Positions 27,502 to 37,266 of a stretch of 64,000 bases of DNA are shown here, piece by piece. The stretch lies in NCBI RefSeq assembly GCF_006542275.1, contig NZ_CP041217.1, forward strand, positions 1,101,501-1,165,500, read 5' to 3'. The DNA comes from Saccharibacillus brassicae (GTDB lineage Bacteria > Bacillota > Bacilli > Paenibacillales > Paenibacillaceae). A model generated the notes under the pieces. That model was not told the DNA's origin. It did no database searches and saw nothing but the letters and a program-made list of their open reading frames with translations. Each line of letters begins with the position of its first letter. Position 1 is the first letter of the stretch. Position numbers and translations under genes: made by a program.

Positions 27502-29847
27502 TCATTCCTCTCCGACGATAAAGTCGATACTGTGGGTATCCTGCACATGACGGCCGATCCGCAGCCGGAACAGTCCCGGTTCGACGACCGATACAAGCTC
27601 CGGTCCGATATAGCGGAGCTGCTCCGCGCCGATGTCAAAATTCACTTGCCGGCTCTCGCCCGGTTCCAGCCACACTTTCCGAAACCCTTTCAGTTCATTC
27701 GCGGGACGGGTCGCGGCGCTGACCGCGTCGGAGACGTAGAGCTGGACGACTTCCGCTCCCGCGCGCTCCCCGGTATTGCGAACCGTTACCGACACGGTCG
27801 CACGGCCGCCGGCTTCGATCTCGGCCGGCGCCAGCCGGCTCTGCGACAGCTCAAGATCCGAATACTCGAACGACGTGTAGCTGAGCCCGTAGCCGAACGG
27901 ATAGCGCGGCTTCGAATCGTCTTCCAGATACCGTTTGCCGCGCGAGCGCTTGCCGAGGTAATGGACCGGCAGCTGCCCGACATGCTTGGGCACCGAGATC
28001 GTCAGGCGGCCCGACGGATTGACGTCGCCGAGCAGGATGTCGGCGATCGCATGGCCGCCTTCCTGCCCCGGATACCATGCTTGCAGCAGCGCAGGCACAT
28101 GATCTTCCACCCACGGCTCCACGACCGGGCGCCCGCCGATATAGACCACGGCGACCGGCTTGCCGGATGCCGCCGCGCTCACTTCGCGGATCAGGTCGAG
28201 CTGCACGCCCGACAGCCCCAGCGTCATGCGGTCGATGCCTTCGCCGCAGTCCATATCGCTGACCGCCTCGCCCGTGACCATCGAAGCTCCGGTCCGCAGG
28301 TCGATCGTGCCTTCGCCGAAATCGCGGGCGCTCGACCCGCCCATGACGAGCACGACGGCGTCCGCTTCCGCCGCGCATTCCAGCGCCCGCGCGAAGCCTT
28401 CGCGCGATTCGCCGCGAATGCGGCAGCCCGGCGCGTACGAGACGCGCTCCGCTCCCAGCCGCTCGGTCAGGCCGCGCAGCACGGTCGCGACGCTCCCTTC
28501 CGGCTGCGGCGACGTGTAATCGCCGAGCTGGTTGTAGCCGCGGTCCGCATTCGGACCGATGACCGCCACGCGGCCGGTGCTGCCCGCAAGCGGCAGCACG
28601 CCTCCGTCGTTCTTGAGCAGAACGACGCTCTCGGCCGCAAGCGCCCGCGCAAGCCGCACATGCTCTTCGCTGCCGATGATATCGGCGGCCCGCTGCGCGT
28701 CGGCGTACGGGCTCTCGAACAGCCCGAGCCGGAACTTGAGCTTCAGCACGCGCAGCGCCGCGCGGTCCAGCACGTCCGCTTCCAGCCGGCCGGCTTCGAA
28801 CGCCGCCAGCAGATGGCGGCCGAACATCTCGCCGGACATCTCCATGTCGATGCCGGCACGCAGCGATTGCAGCGCCGCGTCTTCGCCGTCTTCGGCCGTA
28901 TCGTGCCCGGCCGCCAGCATGTCGATCGCGCCGCAGTCCGTAATGACCGGACCGTCGAAGCCCCATTCGCCGCGCAGGATGCCGCCGAGCAGACGCTCGT
29001 TCGTCGTGCACGGCACGCCGTCGATCTCGTTGTAGGCCGGCATGATCGAAGCCGCTCCCGCCCGAACCGCCCGCTCGAACGGATACAGGTCGACTTCGAG
29101 CAGCTCGCGCCAGCCCATATGTACGGGGCCCGCGTTGCGCCCCCCTTCGGAAGCGCCGTAGCCCGCAAAATGCTTCAGCGTCGCCGCGACGCTATCTCGC
29201 GCGTCGAGCCGCTGCCCCTGCAGCCCTTCCACCGAAGCGACCGCCATTTCGCCGATCAGGAACGGATCTTCCCCGAAGCATTCTTCGGTCCGGCCCCAGC
29301 GCGGATCGCGCACGACGTCGAGCACCGGCGAATACGTCGCCGCTCCGCCCTGCGCCCGCGTCTCCGCGGCGACCGCCCGGCACATGTCCCGGTACAAGTC
29401 GACGTTCCACGTGCTGCCGATCGCGAGCGGCACCGGGAACACCGTGCCTCCGATCGCCATATGCCCGTGCGAGCATTCCTCGCCGATCAAGAGCGGCACG
29501 CCGAGCCGCGAATATTCCACGGCGTAGCGCTGGATCTCGTTGACCGCTTCGGCGCCTTCCGCCGGCGACAATCCGGTCGCAAGCGTGACGCCCGTCCACG
29601 GATCGGCCCGCAGCGTGCCGTAGAGCGAACCGACGTCGCCCGCGCGCACCTGCTCTTTGAAACTTTCGGTCAATTCCGCTTTTCCGCCCTGGCGCGAGTA
29701 CGTCATCCAGCCGAACGGCTGAATAAGCTGCCCCACTTTTTCGCGCGCCGTCATCGCGGCAAGCAGCAGCTCCGAGCGCTGACCGGCCGACAAGTCTCTG
29801 TTCATCCAGGGTCTCTCCGTCACCGCAACTCTTGTCTGTTCCGTCAT
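27502..29847 (-). CDS. GH3 beta-glycosidase with fibronectin-III-like C-terminus
   Basis: A 781-residue retaining exo-beta-glycosidase, beta-glucosidase/xylosidase branch. The nucleophile is Asp304 in GPVITDCGAID. The second domain starts near AAESVVLLKNDGGVLPL. The end (GLSYTSFEYSDLELS, VTVRNTGERAGAEVVQLYV) is a Fn3-like domain. There is no signal peptide, so it acts on imported oligosaccharides. ATG 29847 follows GGAGGA by 7 nt. It is the first enzyme gene after the transporter, 83 bp downstream of the second permease, with no terminator between, so one long transcript is likely. Confidence 0.93.
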   Translation of the reverse strand: MTEQTRVAVTERPWMNRDLSAGQRSELLLAAMTAREKVGQLIQPFGWMTYSRQGGKAELTESFKEQVRAGDVGSLYGTLRADPWTGVTLATGLSPAEGAEAVNEIQRYAVEYSRLGVPLLIGEECSHGHMAIGGTVFPVPLAIGSTWNVDLYRDMCRAVAAETRAQGGAATYSPVLDVVRDPRWGRTEECFGEDPFLIGEMAVASVEGLQGQRLDARDSVAATLKHFAGYGASEGGRNAGPVHMGWRELLEVDLYPFERAVRAGAASIMPAYNEIDGVPCTTNERLLGGILRGEWGFDGPVITDCGAIDMLAAGHDTAEDGEDAALQSLRAGIDMEMSGEMFGRHLLAAFEAGRLEADVLDRAALRVLKLKFRLGLFESPYADAQRAADIIGSEEHVRLARALAAESVVLLKNDGGVLPLAGSTGRVAVIGPNADRGYNQLGDYTSPQPEGSVATVLRGLTERLGAERVSYAPGCRIRGESREGFARALECAAEADAVVLVMGGSSARDFGEGTIDLRTGASMVTGEAVSDMDCGEGIDRMTLGLSGVQLDLIREVSAAASGKPVAVVYIGGRPVVEPWVEDHVPALLQAWYPGQEGGHAIADILLGDVNPSGRLTISVPKHVGQLPVHYLGKRSRGKRYLEDDSKPRYPFGYGLSYTSFEYSDLELSQSRLAPAEIEAGGRATVSVTVRNTGERAGAEVVQLYVSDAVSAATRPANELKGFRKVWLEPGESRQVNFDIGAEQLRYIGPELVSVVEPGLFRLRIGRHVQDTHSIDFIVGEE

Positions 29848-29930
29848 GGGCGGTCCTCCTCTTTGGCGTGCGGACGCGCTGCGTCCGCCGTGCTCTTTTT
29901 TTCAATCCGAATGTTATTCCGAACTCCGAC

Positions 29931-30848
29931 TTATTCTTTCACCGCTCCGAGGGTCAAACCCTGCACGAAATAGCGTTGGAAGAACGGATAGGCGAAAATG
30001 ATCGGCAGCGTCGCCAGCACGACCATCGCCATGCGCGCCGTATCCTGCGGCAGCGATTGGAGCGCAGCCATGCTGATATTGCTGTTGGCCGAGTTTTGCT
30101 GGATAAACTGCATGCTCGATTCGATCCGCATCAGCATGGACTGGAGCGGCACCAGATTCGGATTGTCGATATACAGCAGCGCGTTGAACCAGTCGTTCCA
30201 ATACCCGAGCGTGCTGAACAATCCGATCGTCGCAAGACCCGGCAGGGACAGCGGCACGATAATTTTGAAAAAGATGCGGAACTCGCCGGCGCCGTCGATT
30301 TTGCCCGATTCGACGAGCGCGTCCGGCACGCTGGTCGCGTAGAACGTACGCAGGATCATGACGTAGAACGCGTTCATCGCGAGCGGCAGCACGAGCGCCC
30401 AGATACTGTTCTTGAGCCCGAGCAGCTGCGCCACGATCATGTAGGTCGGGATGATACCGCCGTTGAACAGCATCGTCAAGATAGCGAAGATGGAGAAAAA
30501 GCGGCGGTAGCGGAAATTGCGGCGCGAGATCGCGTACGAGTACAGCGCGATCATGAACAGGCTGAGAATCGTGCCGATGACCGTGACCGCGATCGTCACC
30601 CCGTAAGCCCGCAGCAGCGTATCGCCGCTCTCGAAGATGTATTGGTACGCGCCGAGACTCCATTTGGACGGAATCAACCGGTAGCCTTCGCTTGCCAGCA
30701 CGCTTTCGTCCGTAAGGGAGATAATGACGACGAACAGAAACGGAAACACGCACATAAAAGCAAAGATGCCGGCGATCAGGTTGAAAATGACGTTCCATAC
30801 CGGCGTAATCTGTTGAAAATCTCGGATCGCTTTCGGTTTGCGGGCCAT
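29931..30848 (-). CDS. Carbohydrate ABC transporter permease (YtcP/LplC type)
   Basis: One half of a CUT1 sugar-importer channel. It has 305 residues and six helices. The cytoplasmic EAA loop reads DALVESGKIDGAGEFRIFFKI, followed by IVPLSLPGLATIGLF. The C-terminus GAVKE is typical of this subfamily. AAGGAAGG precedes ATG 30848. It is 60 bp downstream of its partner permease. No ATPase gene lies in the locus; CUT1 systems of this family commonly use a shared MsmX-type ATPase encoded elsewhere. Confidence 0.93.
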   Translation of the reverse strand: MARKPKAIRDFQQITPVWNVIFNLIAGIFAFMCVFPFLFVVIISLTDESVLASEGYRLIPSKWSLGAYQYIFESGDTLLRAYGVTIAVTVIGTILSLFMIALYSYAISRRNFRYRRFFSIFAILTMLFNGGIIPTYMIVAQLLGLKNSIWALVLPLAMNAFYVMILRTFYATSVPDALVESGKIDGAGEFRIFFKIIVPLSLPGLATIGLFSTLGYWNDWFNALLYIDNPNLVPLQSMLMRIESSMQFIQQNSANSNISMAALQSLPQDTARMAMVVLATLPIIFAYPFFQRYFVQGLTLGAVKE

Positions 30849-30908
30849 GAAGACACCTTCCTTTCTTGAACTTCCTTATGCAAAAATCGCTTGAGCAATC
30901 TGCTTTTT

Positions 30909-31838
30909 TTAGAACAGCGAGCTGTCTTTGTCGATCCGGCGCACCACGTAGTTCGCCACGATGACAAGCGTGAAGCCGACGACCGATTGATACAGGCCCG
31001 CGGCGGCGCTCATGCCGATCTCTCCTGTCGTCATCAGTCCGCGGTAGACGTACGTATCGATAACGTTCGTCACGGCGTACAGCGTGCCCGAGTCTCTCGG
31101 CACCTGGTAGAACAGCCCGAAGTCGGCGTAGAAGATCCGGCCCACGGCCAGCAGCGTCATGATCGTAATGATCGGCGTCAGCATCGGAATGGTGATCCGG
31201 CGAATCTGCTGCCATTTGTTCGCGCCGTCGATCATCGCCGCTTCGTACAGCGACCGGTCGATGCCGAGGATTGCCGCCAGATAGACGACGCTGTTATAGC
31301 CAACCATTTTCCACAGATTGACGAAGACGAGAATATACGGCCAATACTTCGGATCCGAGTACCATTGAACCGGCTCCATGCCGACCCAGCCCAGCATCTG
31401 GTTCAGCAGGCCGCGGTCCATGCTCAGGAAGCTGAACACAAAGTAGCCGACGATGACCCAAGAGAGGAAGTACGGCAGGAACATGCCCGTCTGATAAATT
31501 TTCGACATTTTCCGGCTGACCAGCTCGGACAAAATAATCGCCATCAGTACCGAGAACACCAGGCCGAGCGCAATGAACGCGATGTTATACAGCAGCGTGT
31601 TCCGCGTGATGACGAAGGCGTCTTCCGTACTGAACAGAAATTTGAAGTTGTCCCAGCCGACCCACTCGCTGTTGAAGATGCTTGCCCAGAAGCCTTTGCG
31701 GCTGACGCGATATTCCTTGAACGCCACGATCGTGCCCGCAAGCGGCAGGTACGAGAAGAAGAAGAACCAGATCGCACCCGGCAGCACCATGAACAGCAGC
31801 ACTTTGTTGCGGTTTATGTTTTTCAAAAAGTTTCCCAT
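30909..31838 (-). CDS. Carbohydrate ABC transporter permease (LplB type)
   Basis: Partner CUT1 permease with 309 residues and six helices. The EAA loop reads EAAMIDGANKWQQIRRITIP. The start MGNFLKNINRNKVLLFMVLPG is characteristic of LplB-like permeases. AAGGAGGG stands before ATG 31838. It is situated between the binding protein (140 bp upstream) and the second permease, the standard order for these importers. Confidence 0.93.
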   Translation of the reverse strand: MGNFLKNINRNKVLLFMVLPGAIWFFFFSYLPLAGTIVAFKEYRVSRKGFWASIFNSEWVGWDNFKFLFSTEDAFVITRNTLLYNIAFIALGLVFSVLMAIILSELVSRKMSKIYQTGMFLPYFLSWVIVGYFVFSFLSMDRGLLNQMLGWVGMEPVQWYSDPKYWPYILVFVNLWKMVGYNSVVYLAAILGIDRSLYEAAMIDGANKWQQIRRITIPMLTPIITIMTLLAVGRIFYADFGLFYQVPRDSGTLYAVTNVIDTYVYRGLMTTGEIGMSAAAGLYQSVVGFTLVIVANYVVRRIDKDSSLF

Positions 31839-31978
31839 AGTCGTGTTGCCCTCCTTGTCGCCCCGAAATCGGTATAAAAAGAATCGGGCGTGTGCCTGCC
31901 CGCCCGATTCCCGTTTTGGTTTGCTGATCCGAACGCCCCGGCTTGATCACCGGGTCGTTCGCTTGATGGCCCGCCTGT

Positions 31979-33460
31979 TTATTTGCCGTTTTCGGCTTTC
32001 CAGGCGTCGAGCTGCGTCTGTGCTTCGGCCATGACTTTCTCAAGCCCGGCCTGGTTGAACTTCTCGATGGCCTGCGGCAGATACGTTTCCGGATCGACCG
32101 TACCGGTCATCAGGGAAGACCAGAACTGCTCCTTGACGTTCTGCACGGCGGCGAGTTCGGACGAGACGTTCTTCGGATCGAAGTTGAAGCTGAGGATCGG
32201 CGAATCGACGCCCGCTTCGTTGAACGTTTTGAACTCGTCCCATTTGTTCTCGGGATCGTTCGGGTTCAGGTAGAGCAGCATGTTGTTGCCGAGCGAGTAC
32301 GACGGCATGTCGTAGTTTTTCGCTTCCGGCAGGTTCTCGACCCGGTTGTCGGCCGTTTTGTTGTAATGCGTGCCTTCGATGCCGGAATCGACCATGTTGC
32401 GCAGCACCGGATCGGTGTTCAGCAGATTCAGGAACTCCATCGCTTTCTCCGGGTATTCGGAGTTGGCGGAGATCGCCATCATCGAACCCTGCACGGAGTT
32501 GTTCGTGATGATCGCGTCGCTGGCCGGCGTCGAGACGACGGGGTAGCCGTAGCTTGCGCTCCACGAGTTGTCGGCGAGCGGTTGGGTCTGCGCGCGGTCA
32601 AGCAGCCATTTGCCGGAAGTCATCAGATCGGTCGTCGAACCGGTCGTGGCGGCTTCGGGAGCGACGTAGCCCGCTTTGTAGTATTTGTTCATCGTGGTCA
32701 GCGCCTCTTTCATCTCCGGCGTTTCGAGGATGTTCACGATTTTGTAATCCGTCGTGTCCAGCTTGACCGCCATCGGCAGATTCTGGATCACGTAGTCGTA
32801 AGGTACGTACGGCACGTAGTTTTTGTCCATCGCGAACGGCGTAATATCCGGCGCTTTGTCTTTGACCGTCTTGAGCAGCGGCTCCAGGCTGTCCAGCGTA
32901 CGGACGCCGTCGGTCTTGACGCCGTATTCGTCGGCGACCGTTTTGTTGAAGCGCCACACTTCCTGCTGCGGCAGCTCTTTGTTGGCCGGAATCGCGTAGT
33001 TGTGGCCGTCGACTTTGGAGCCTTCGAGGAAAGCCGGGTCGATCGTGTCCTTGATGTCCTTGCCGTATTCGTCGATCAGGCTGTCGAGTTCCATAAACGC
33101 GCCTTTGCGCGCATTTTGCACGTAATCGAAGCCGCCGGACGACGTGAAGATGATGTCCATCGGTTCGCCGGAAGCGACCAGTACCTGCATCTTCTGCTGG
33201 TAATCGCCCCAGTCGATCATCTTCATCGTAACGTTCGCGCCGATCTTCTCGGCTGTATATTTGCTCACTTCGGTCATGACCTTGTCCACGTCTTTTTGCG
33301 GCGTGCCGATCGTGTACCAGATCAGGTCGACCGGATTCTCCGCGTCGCCTTCGCCGCCCGATGCCGCATTCCCCCCGCCGCCTCCGCATGCGGAAAGCGC
33401 GAGACTGAGCGCCGCCAACATCGAGATCGCGACCGAACGTCTTTTTTTGCCTTTGTGCAT
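31979..33460 (-). CDS. Sugar-binding lipoprotein of the CUT1 importer
   Basis: A 493-residue family-1 solute-binding protein. It has a basic start, a hydrophobic segment and lipobox LALSACG at about residue 26. The mature protein begins GGGGNAASGGEGDAENPVDL, and GEPMDIIFTSSGG and SEYPEKAMEFLNLL fit LplA-like binding proteins. It would deliver oligosaccharide to the two permeases. GAGGAGG stands before ATG 33460. The cre-like site lies 80 bp upstream, and a terminator behind the regulator gene isolates this transcription unit. Confidence 0.92.
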   Translation of the reverse strand: MHKGKKRRSVAISMLAALSLALSACGGGGGNAASGGEGDAENPVDLIWYTIGTPQKDVDKVMTEVSKYTAEKIGANVTMKMIDWGDYQQKMQVLVASGEPMDIIFTSSGGFDYVQNARKGAFMELDSLIDEYGKDIKDTIDPAFLEGSKVDGHNYAIPANKELPQQEVWRFNKTVADEYGVKTDGVRTLDSLEPLLKTVKDKAPDITPFAMDKNYVPYVPYDYVIQNLPMAVKLDTTDYKIVNILETPEMKEALTTMNKYYKAGYVAPEAATTGSTTDLMTSGKWLLDRAQTQPLADNSWSASYGYPVVSTPASDAIITNNSVQGSMMAISANSEYPEKAMEFLNLLNTDPVLRNMVDSGIEGTHYNKTADNRVENLPEAKNYDMPSYSLGNNMLLYLNPNDPENKWDEFKTFNEAGVDSPILSFNFDPKNVSSELAAVQNVKEQFWSSLMTGTVDPETYLPQAIEKFNQAGLEKVMAEAQTQLDAWKAENGK

Positions 33461-33539
33461 AAAATTGGCCTCCTCTTTTGAATAGCTGTCTGTGTGTGCT
33501 GCCTTGTCTTGCCGTAAGAACTATCTTTACTCTAAATCA

Positions 33540-33553
33540 TGAAAGCACTTTCA
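33540..33553. promoter_or_regulatory. Cre-like catabolite-repression site before the transporter operon
   Basis: TGAAAGCACTTTCA agrees with 13 of 14 positions of the Bacillus cre consensus TGWAARCGYTWNCW and is a near-perfect palindrome. On the minus strand it overlaps a TTGAAA element that could be the -35 of the binding-protein promoter, which is a repressing position. Confidence 0.65.
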
Positions 33554-33585
33554 AAAAGGATTGAAATCCAATATATCGGTGTACA

Positions 33586-33616
33586 AAATAAAGAAAAGAC
33601 CGCCCTAAAGGCGATC
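33586..33616 (-). terminator. Terminator of the two-component operon
   Basis: GATCGCC/GGCGGTC stem with a 5-nt loop on the minus strand (one G-T pair), followed by TTTTCTTTATTTT. It separates the regulator genes from the transporter operon. Confidence 0.75.
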
Positions 33617-33743
33617 TCTACCATGAAAATGAAAGATTAATTTACATGAAAATAACATGAAAACCACCATTGGTTCGGCTTGGTTTGGCTAACGGATTGG
33701 ATTGCATATCCTTTGGAGCACCGAATCAAGCCTCGCCCGAACT

Positions 33744-35267
33744 TCATTGCAGCGTTTTGTACTCCGTCGGCGAGATGCCCACGTACTTTCTGAACTGTTT
33801 GTAAAAATAGCCCGTCTCCCAGTAACCGACGCTGCGCGAAATGTCCTGCACTTTGTGGCTCGTCGTGCGCAGCTTTTCTTTGGCACGTTCGATCCGGTAT
33901 TTGTTGAGGTAGTCGGTGAACGTCTCGCCCGTTTCTTTGTGGAACAGCTGCCCGAGGTAGACGGGATGCACGTGATACTGCGAGCCGAGCATTTTGAGCG
34001 ACAGCTCTTCGCCGTAATGGGCGGCGACATGGCCGAGCACCTGCTGCACGACCGGACTGCGCGTATCCCGGTTCAGCATGCCGACCGTTTCTTCGGCCGC
34101 CCGACGAACCGCTTCGACCAGTTCTTCCATATGCGTGGCGGTGCGAATGCGTTCCAGCACCTGCAGAAACGGCTCGCCGTCGTCCTCGCGCTTGACTTCG
34201 CGCAGCACGGCGCGAAAATCGGCGCAGACGCCGAGCGCGATATCCTGCAGCTCTTCCGGCGTCATGCCTTCGGCTTTGCTGATCGCGGCCATGTCTTCGC
34301 CGATCCGCTTCGTCAGCCCTTCGCGGTCGCGGGCCAGCACGAGGCGCCCGTACTCGCGCCCGAGATCGGCGCGCAGCGTGCCGGACACGTCCGCCGCCGA
34401 AGACGCGTCGGCCGGCGGCGCGTAGCGGAACAGTCGCCGCTCCGGGTCGACCAGCGCATATTCCAGCGCTTTCTTCGCTTCGCTCCGGCTGACCGGGCCG
34501 TGCTGCGGCAGCGGTCCCGCGCTGCCGATACCGATCCGCAGCCCGTCTTCGCGCAGCCGCTCCTCCAGCCTGCGGGCGATGCCCGTCAGCTTCTCTTCGT
34601 CTTCGTGCGCGGCAAGCGTCACGACGACGGCCGCGTCGCCGTCCATATCGCGGAACACGATGCAGTCCGCTTCGCCCTGCAGCGCTTCTTCGGCCCGCCG
34701 AGGCAGCTCTTCGCTGTGGTCGGCCGAGCGCAGAATCAGCACGCCGAGAGACGTATGGCCGAAATGGAGGCCGAGCAGGCCGGCCCGTTCGTCGAACTCG
34801 GCCTGCGAGATCTGGTCCGTCAGCCAGCGGTGCAGCACGTTGTCGCGGATGATCCGCGCTCCGAACACGCCGAAGCGTTCTTCGCGCTCGGCCCGGCGCA
34901 GCTTCTCGGTCACGTTGGCGAGCGTCGCTTCCAGTTCCTCCACGTTGATCGGCTTGAGCAGGTAGTTCTCGATCCCGAGCCGCATGCCTTCCTTGAGGTA
35001 ATCGAATTCGTTGAAGCCGCTGAGCACGATGACTTTCAGTTCCGGCCGGAATTCCCGGACGCGGCGAATCAGCTCAAGTCCGGTCATCTCCGGCATGGAG
35101 ATGTCGGTCAGCAGCAGATCCGCCGGCGTATCGCGCAGCGCTTCCAGCGCTTCGCGGCCGTTAAGCGCGCTGCCGACGACTTCCAGGCCGAACGAAGCCC
35201 AGTCGATAATGTCCATCAGACCTTCGATAATAAACGGTTCGTCATCCACCAGAAACACTTTGTACAT
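33744..35267 (-). CDS. AraC-type response regulator (YesN family)
   Basis: A 507-residue response regulator. The receiver domain (residues 1-120) has phospho-acceptor Asp55 in LLLTDISMPEMTG, followed by VIVLSGFNEFDYLKEGM and lysine in YLLKPI. A middle helical region of about 270 residues is followed by an AraC DNA-binding domain (residues ~405-505: LSLKMLGSQYHVHPVYLGQLF, VQDISRSVGYWETGYFYKQF). It overlaps the kinase gene by 26 bp. It is expected to activate the adjacent transporter/glycosidase genes in response to the sensor. Confidence 0.93.
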   Translation of the reverse strand: MYKVFLVDDEPFIIEGLMDIIDWASFGLEVVGSALNGREALEALRDTPADLLLTDISMPEMTGLELIRRVREFRPELKVIVLSGFNEFDYLKEGMRLGIENYLLKPINVEELEATLANVTEKLRRAEREERFGVFGARIIRDNVLHRWLTDQISQAEFDERAGLLGLHFGHTSLGVLILRSADHSEELPRRAEEALQGEADCIVFRDMDGDAAVVVTLAAHEDEEKLTGIARRLEERLREDGLRIGIGSAGPLPQHGPVSRSEAKKALEYALVDPERRLFRYAPPADASSAADVSGTLRADLGREYGRLVLARDREGLTKRIGEDMAAISKAEGMTPEELQDIALGVCADFRAVLREVKREDDGEPFLQVLERIRTATHMEELVEAVRRAAEETVGMLNRDTRSPVVQQVLGHVAAHYGEELSLKMLGSQYHVHPVYLGQLFHKETGETFTDYLNKYRIERAKEKLRTTSHKVQDISRSVGYWETGYFYKQFRKYVGISPTEYKTLQ

Positions 35268-37101
35268 GCCGTTCCCCCTCTTCCGAATCCGGATACCGGA
35301 TTTCTACCGACGTGCCCTGTCCCTCGCCCGCGCTGTGCACGGCAATGCCGTATTCCGGCCCGTACAGCAGACGCAGCCGTTCGTGGACGCTGCGCAGGCC
35401 GAATCCGCCTTCTCCTTCGCGCTCTTCGCCGCTTCGCAGCAGCCCGGCCTGCAGGTCGGCCATCTTCTCCGTCGGGATGCCTCTTCCGTTATCCCTGACC
35501 CGCACCGCGATATCGCGTTCTTCCCGATGCGCGAAGATGACGATCCGGTTGTCTTCGTCCCGGCTGCGAATGCCGTGCACGATATAGTTTTCGACGATCG
35601 GCTGCACCGACAGCCGGGGCACTTCGGCGTCGAGCAGGTCCGGATCGGCCTGGATATCGTAAGCGAGCCGGTCTTTGTAGCGGATACGGAACAGCTCCAG
35701 ATACAGCCGGCACGCTTCCAGTTCGTCTTTTAGCGTATGTCTTTCTTTTTGCCGCACGAAACTTTTGAACAGCATCGACAGACTGTAGATCATCTCCCCG
35801 ACGTCTTTGGCTCCCTGCGACACGGCGCGCATCCGGATCACTTCAAGCGTATTGTACAGAAAATGCGGGTTCACCCTCGCCTGCAGCGCCGCAAGTTCGG
35901 TATGTTTTTGCTTGATGTCCGCTTTGTACACCCGGTCGATGTATTGATTCAGCTCGTCCAGCATGTCGTCGAAGCTGCTCGCGATCTGGCCCAGCTCGTC
36001 TTCTTTCGTATCCTGCAGCCGCGTCTTCAGATCGCCGCGCTTGACCCGCTGGGTCAGCCGGATGATCCGGTTCGTGCGTTTGGCAAAATTGAAAATGAAC
36101 AGCGACGGCACCAAAATGGCGAACAGGATGCACACCGCTCCGATCGTCACGATCGTGCGCCGAAGATTGCGATAGGACTGCGCCGCTTCCGCTTCGCTCA
36201 TGATGCCCGCGACGGTATAGCCGCCCGACGTTGACGCCAGCTTGTTGAAGTACAGGCCGTTCTCCGGCGCCGGTCCCGACGAGTTGACGTCGTATACCGA
36301 TTCCAGCCGCTCCGCATACGGAAACCGTTCTCCGTAAAAGCGGCCCGACGTATCGAACAGCACGCGGCCGTCCGCGGACAAGACGAAAATGTTTCCTTTG
36401 AACTCTTTTTCATAAGCGGTCAGCGCATTCCACAGCCGGCTCGAATCGAACCAGACGCTCAGCTGCCCCAGATTTTTGAGGCTCTGCTTGTCGTTGACCG
36501 GCACCGAGACCGAATACATCGCTTCCCCGACACCTCCGAGCGCCCGGCTGACCCACGCGTTGGGCTCCGACACGTTCGTGTTCTCCAGCGCCATCGCGTC
36601 GGGGACGTACGACTGCGAAGCATTGACCGGTACCACCCGGAATTCCCCGTCGGGATGGTACGCGTACAGCGCCTGCTGTTCGCTGCTGTACAGCGCAAGC
36701 GTGCGAATATCCGGCCGCGTCTCCAGCACGTTGTCCAGATGGGCTTTGGCGCTTGCCGAATCGATGCCCGTCTGGCTGTACCGGTCGAGCCGGTAGCGCA
36801 CGTAATCCGAATACGGATGAATTAAAAAGTAGGACAGGTCAAGCGACAGCGCGTCGTCCCGGTAAATGTCCGGCATGATCGAATTCGCTTCGCCGACGCG
36901 CAGCCCGATATACCGGTCGATCGCCGACATTGCCGCTTTCTGGTTGTCCAGCTCCCGCCGCACCGCCGACTGCGACATCGAGACGAACATGAAATATGAG
37001 AAAGCGATAATCGTCACGATCGTAATGAAGGAGAAGAGCAGAATGGTTTTGGTAAACAAATTATTTTTGACCGTTCTGCGGTAAAAGCCCAGAATATCCA
37101 T
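35242..37101 (-). CDS. YesM-type sensor histidine kinase
   Basis: A 619-residue membrane kinase. It has a first helix (residues ~17-38), an extracellular sensor of about 260 residues, a second helix (GAVCILFAILVPSLFIF), and a HAMP domain (LTQRVKRGDLKTRL). The His_kinase domain carries phospho-acceptor His413 in RVNPHFLYNTLE, and the ATPase domain has VRDNGRGIP and GFGLRSVHERL. ATG 37101 is chosen for AAGGAG 7 nt upstream; the longer frame to 37203 starts with an unsupported basic stretch. The sensor probably detects the glycan or its binding protein. Confidence 0.93.
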   Translation of the reverse strand: MDILGFYRRTVKNNLFTKTILLFSFITIVTIIAFSYFMFVSMSQSAVRRELDNQKAAMSAIDRYIGLRVGEANSIMPDIYRDDALSLDLSYFLIHPYSDYVRYRLDRYSQTGIDSASAKAHLDNVLETRPDIRTLALYSSEQQALYAYHPDGEFRVVPVNASQSYVPDAMALENTNVSEPNAWVSRALGGVGEAMYSVSVPVNDKQSLKNLGQLSVWFDSSRLWNALTAYEKEFKGNIFVLSADGRVLFDTSGRFYGERFPYAERLESVYDVNSSGPAPENGLYFNKLASTSGGYTVAGIMSEAEAAQSYRNLRRTIVTIGAVCILFAILVPSLFIFNFAKRTNRIIRLTQRVKRGDLKTRLQDTKEDELGQIASSFDDMLDELNQYIDRVYKADIKQKHTELAALQARVNPHFLYNTLEVIRMRAVSQGAKDVGEMIYSLSMLFKSFVRQKERHTLKDELEACRLYLELFRIRYKDRLAYDIQADPDLLDAEVPRLSVQPIVENYIVHGIRSRDEDNRIVIFAHREERDIAVRVRDNGRGIPTEKMADLQAGLLRSGEEREGEGGFGLRSVHERLRLLYGPEYGIAVHSAGEGQGTSVEIRYPDSEEGERHVQSVSGG

Positions 37102-37220
37102 GCTCGACTCCTTCCTGCTGCCTTTTTTTCGATATTTTCGCATTGTCCGGGCCGACTGTCCACTCGTACCGGACATGAATCTTCCATCGGCATTCGGCTC
37201 CATGTTGTTACCTTAGATGA

Positions 37221-37234
37221 TGAAAGCCTTTACA
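37221..37234. promoter_or_regulatory. Cre-like site upstream of the sensor kinase
   Basis: TGAAAGCCTTTACA matches the cre consensus at 13 of 14 positions. It lies 120 bp before ATG 37101. With the site at 33540 it suggests carbon-catabolite control at both regulator and transporter. Confidence 0.5.
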
Positions 37235-37266
37235 TGAAGAGGCAAAAATAAAGATCCCCTGCTTCA

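Noticed and set aside
24628-29973. A 1781-codon open frame on the plus strand
   Set aside because: It lies exactly antisense to the GH38 and GH3 genes, whose catalytic motifs are intact. Its translation is Arg/Asp/His-rich with no domain, as expected for a shadow frame in GC-rich DNA.
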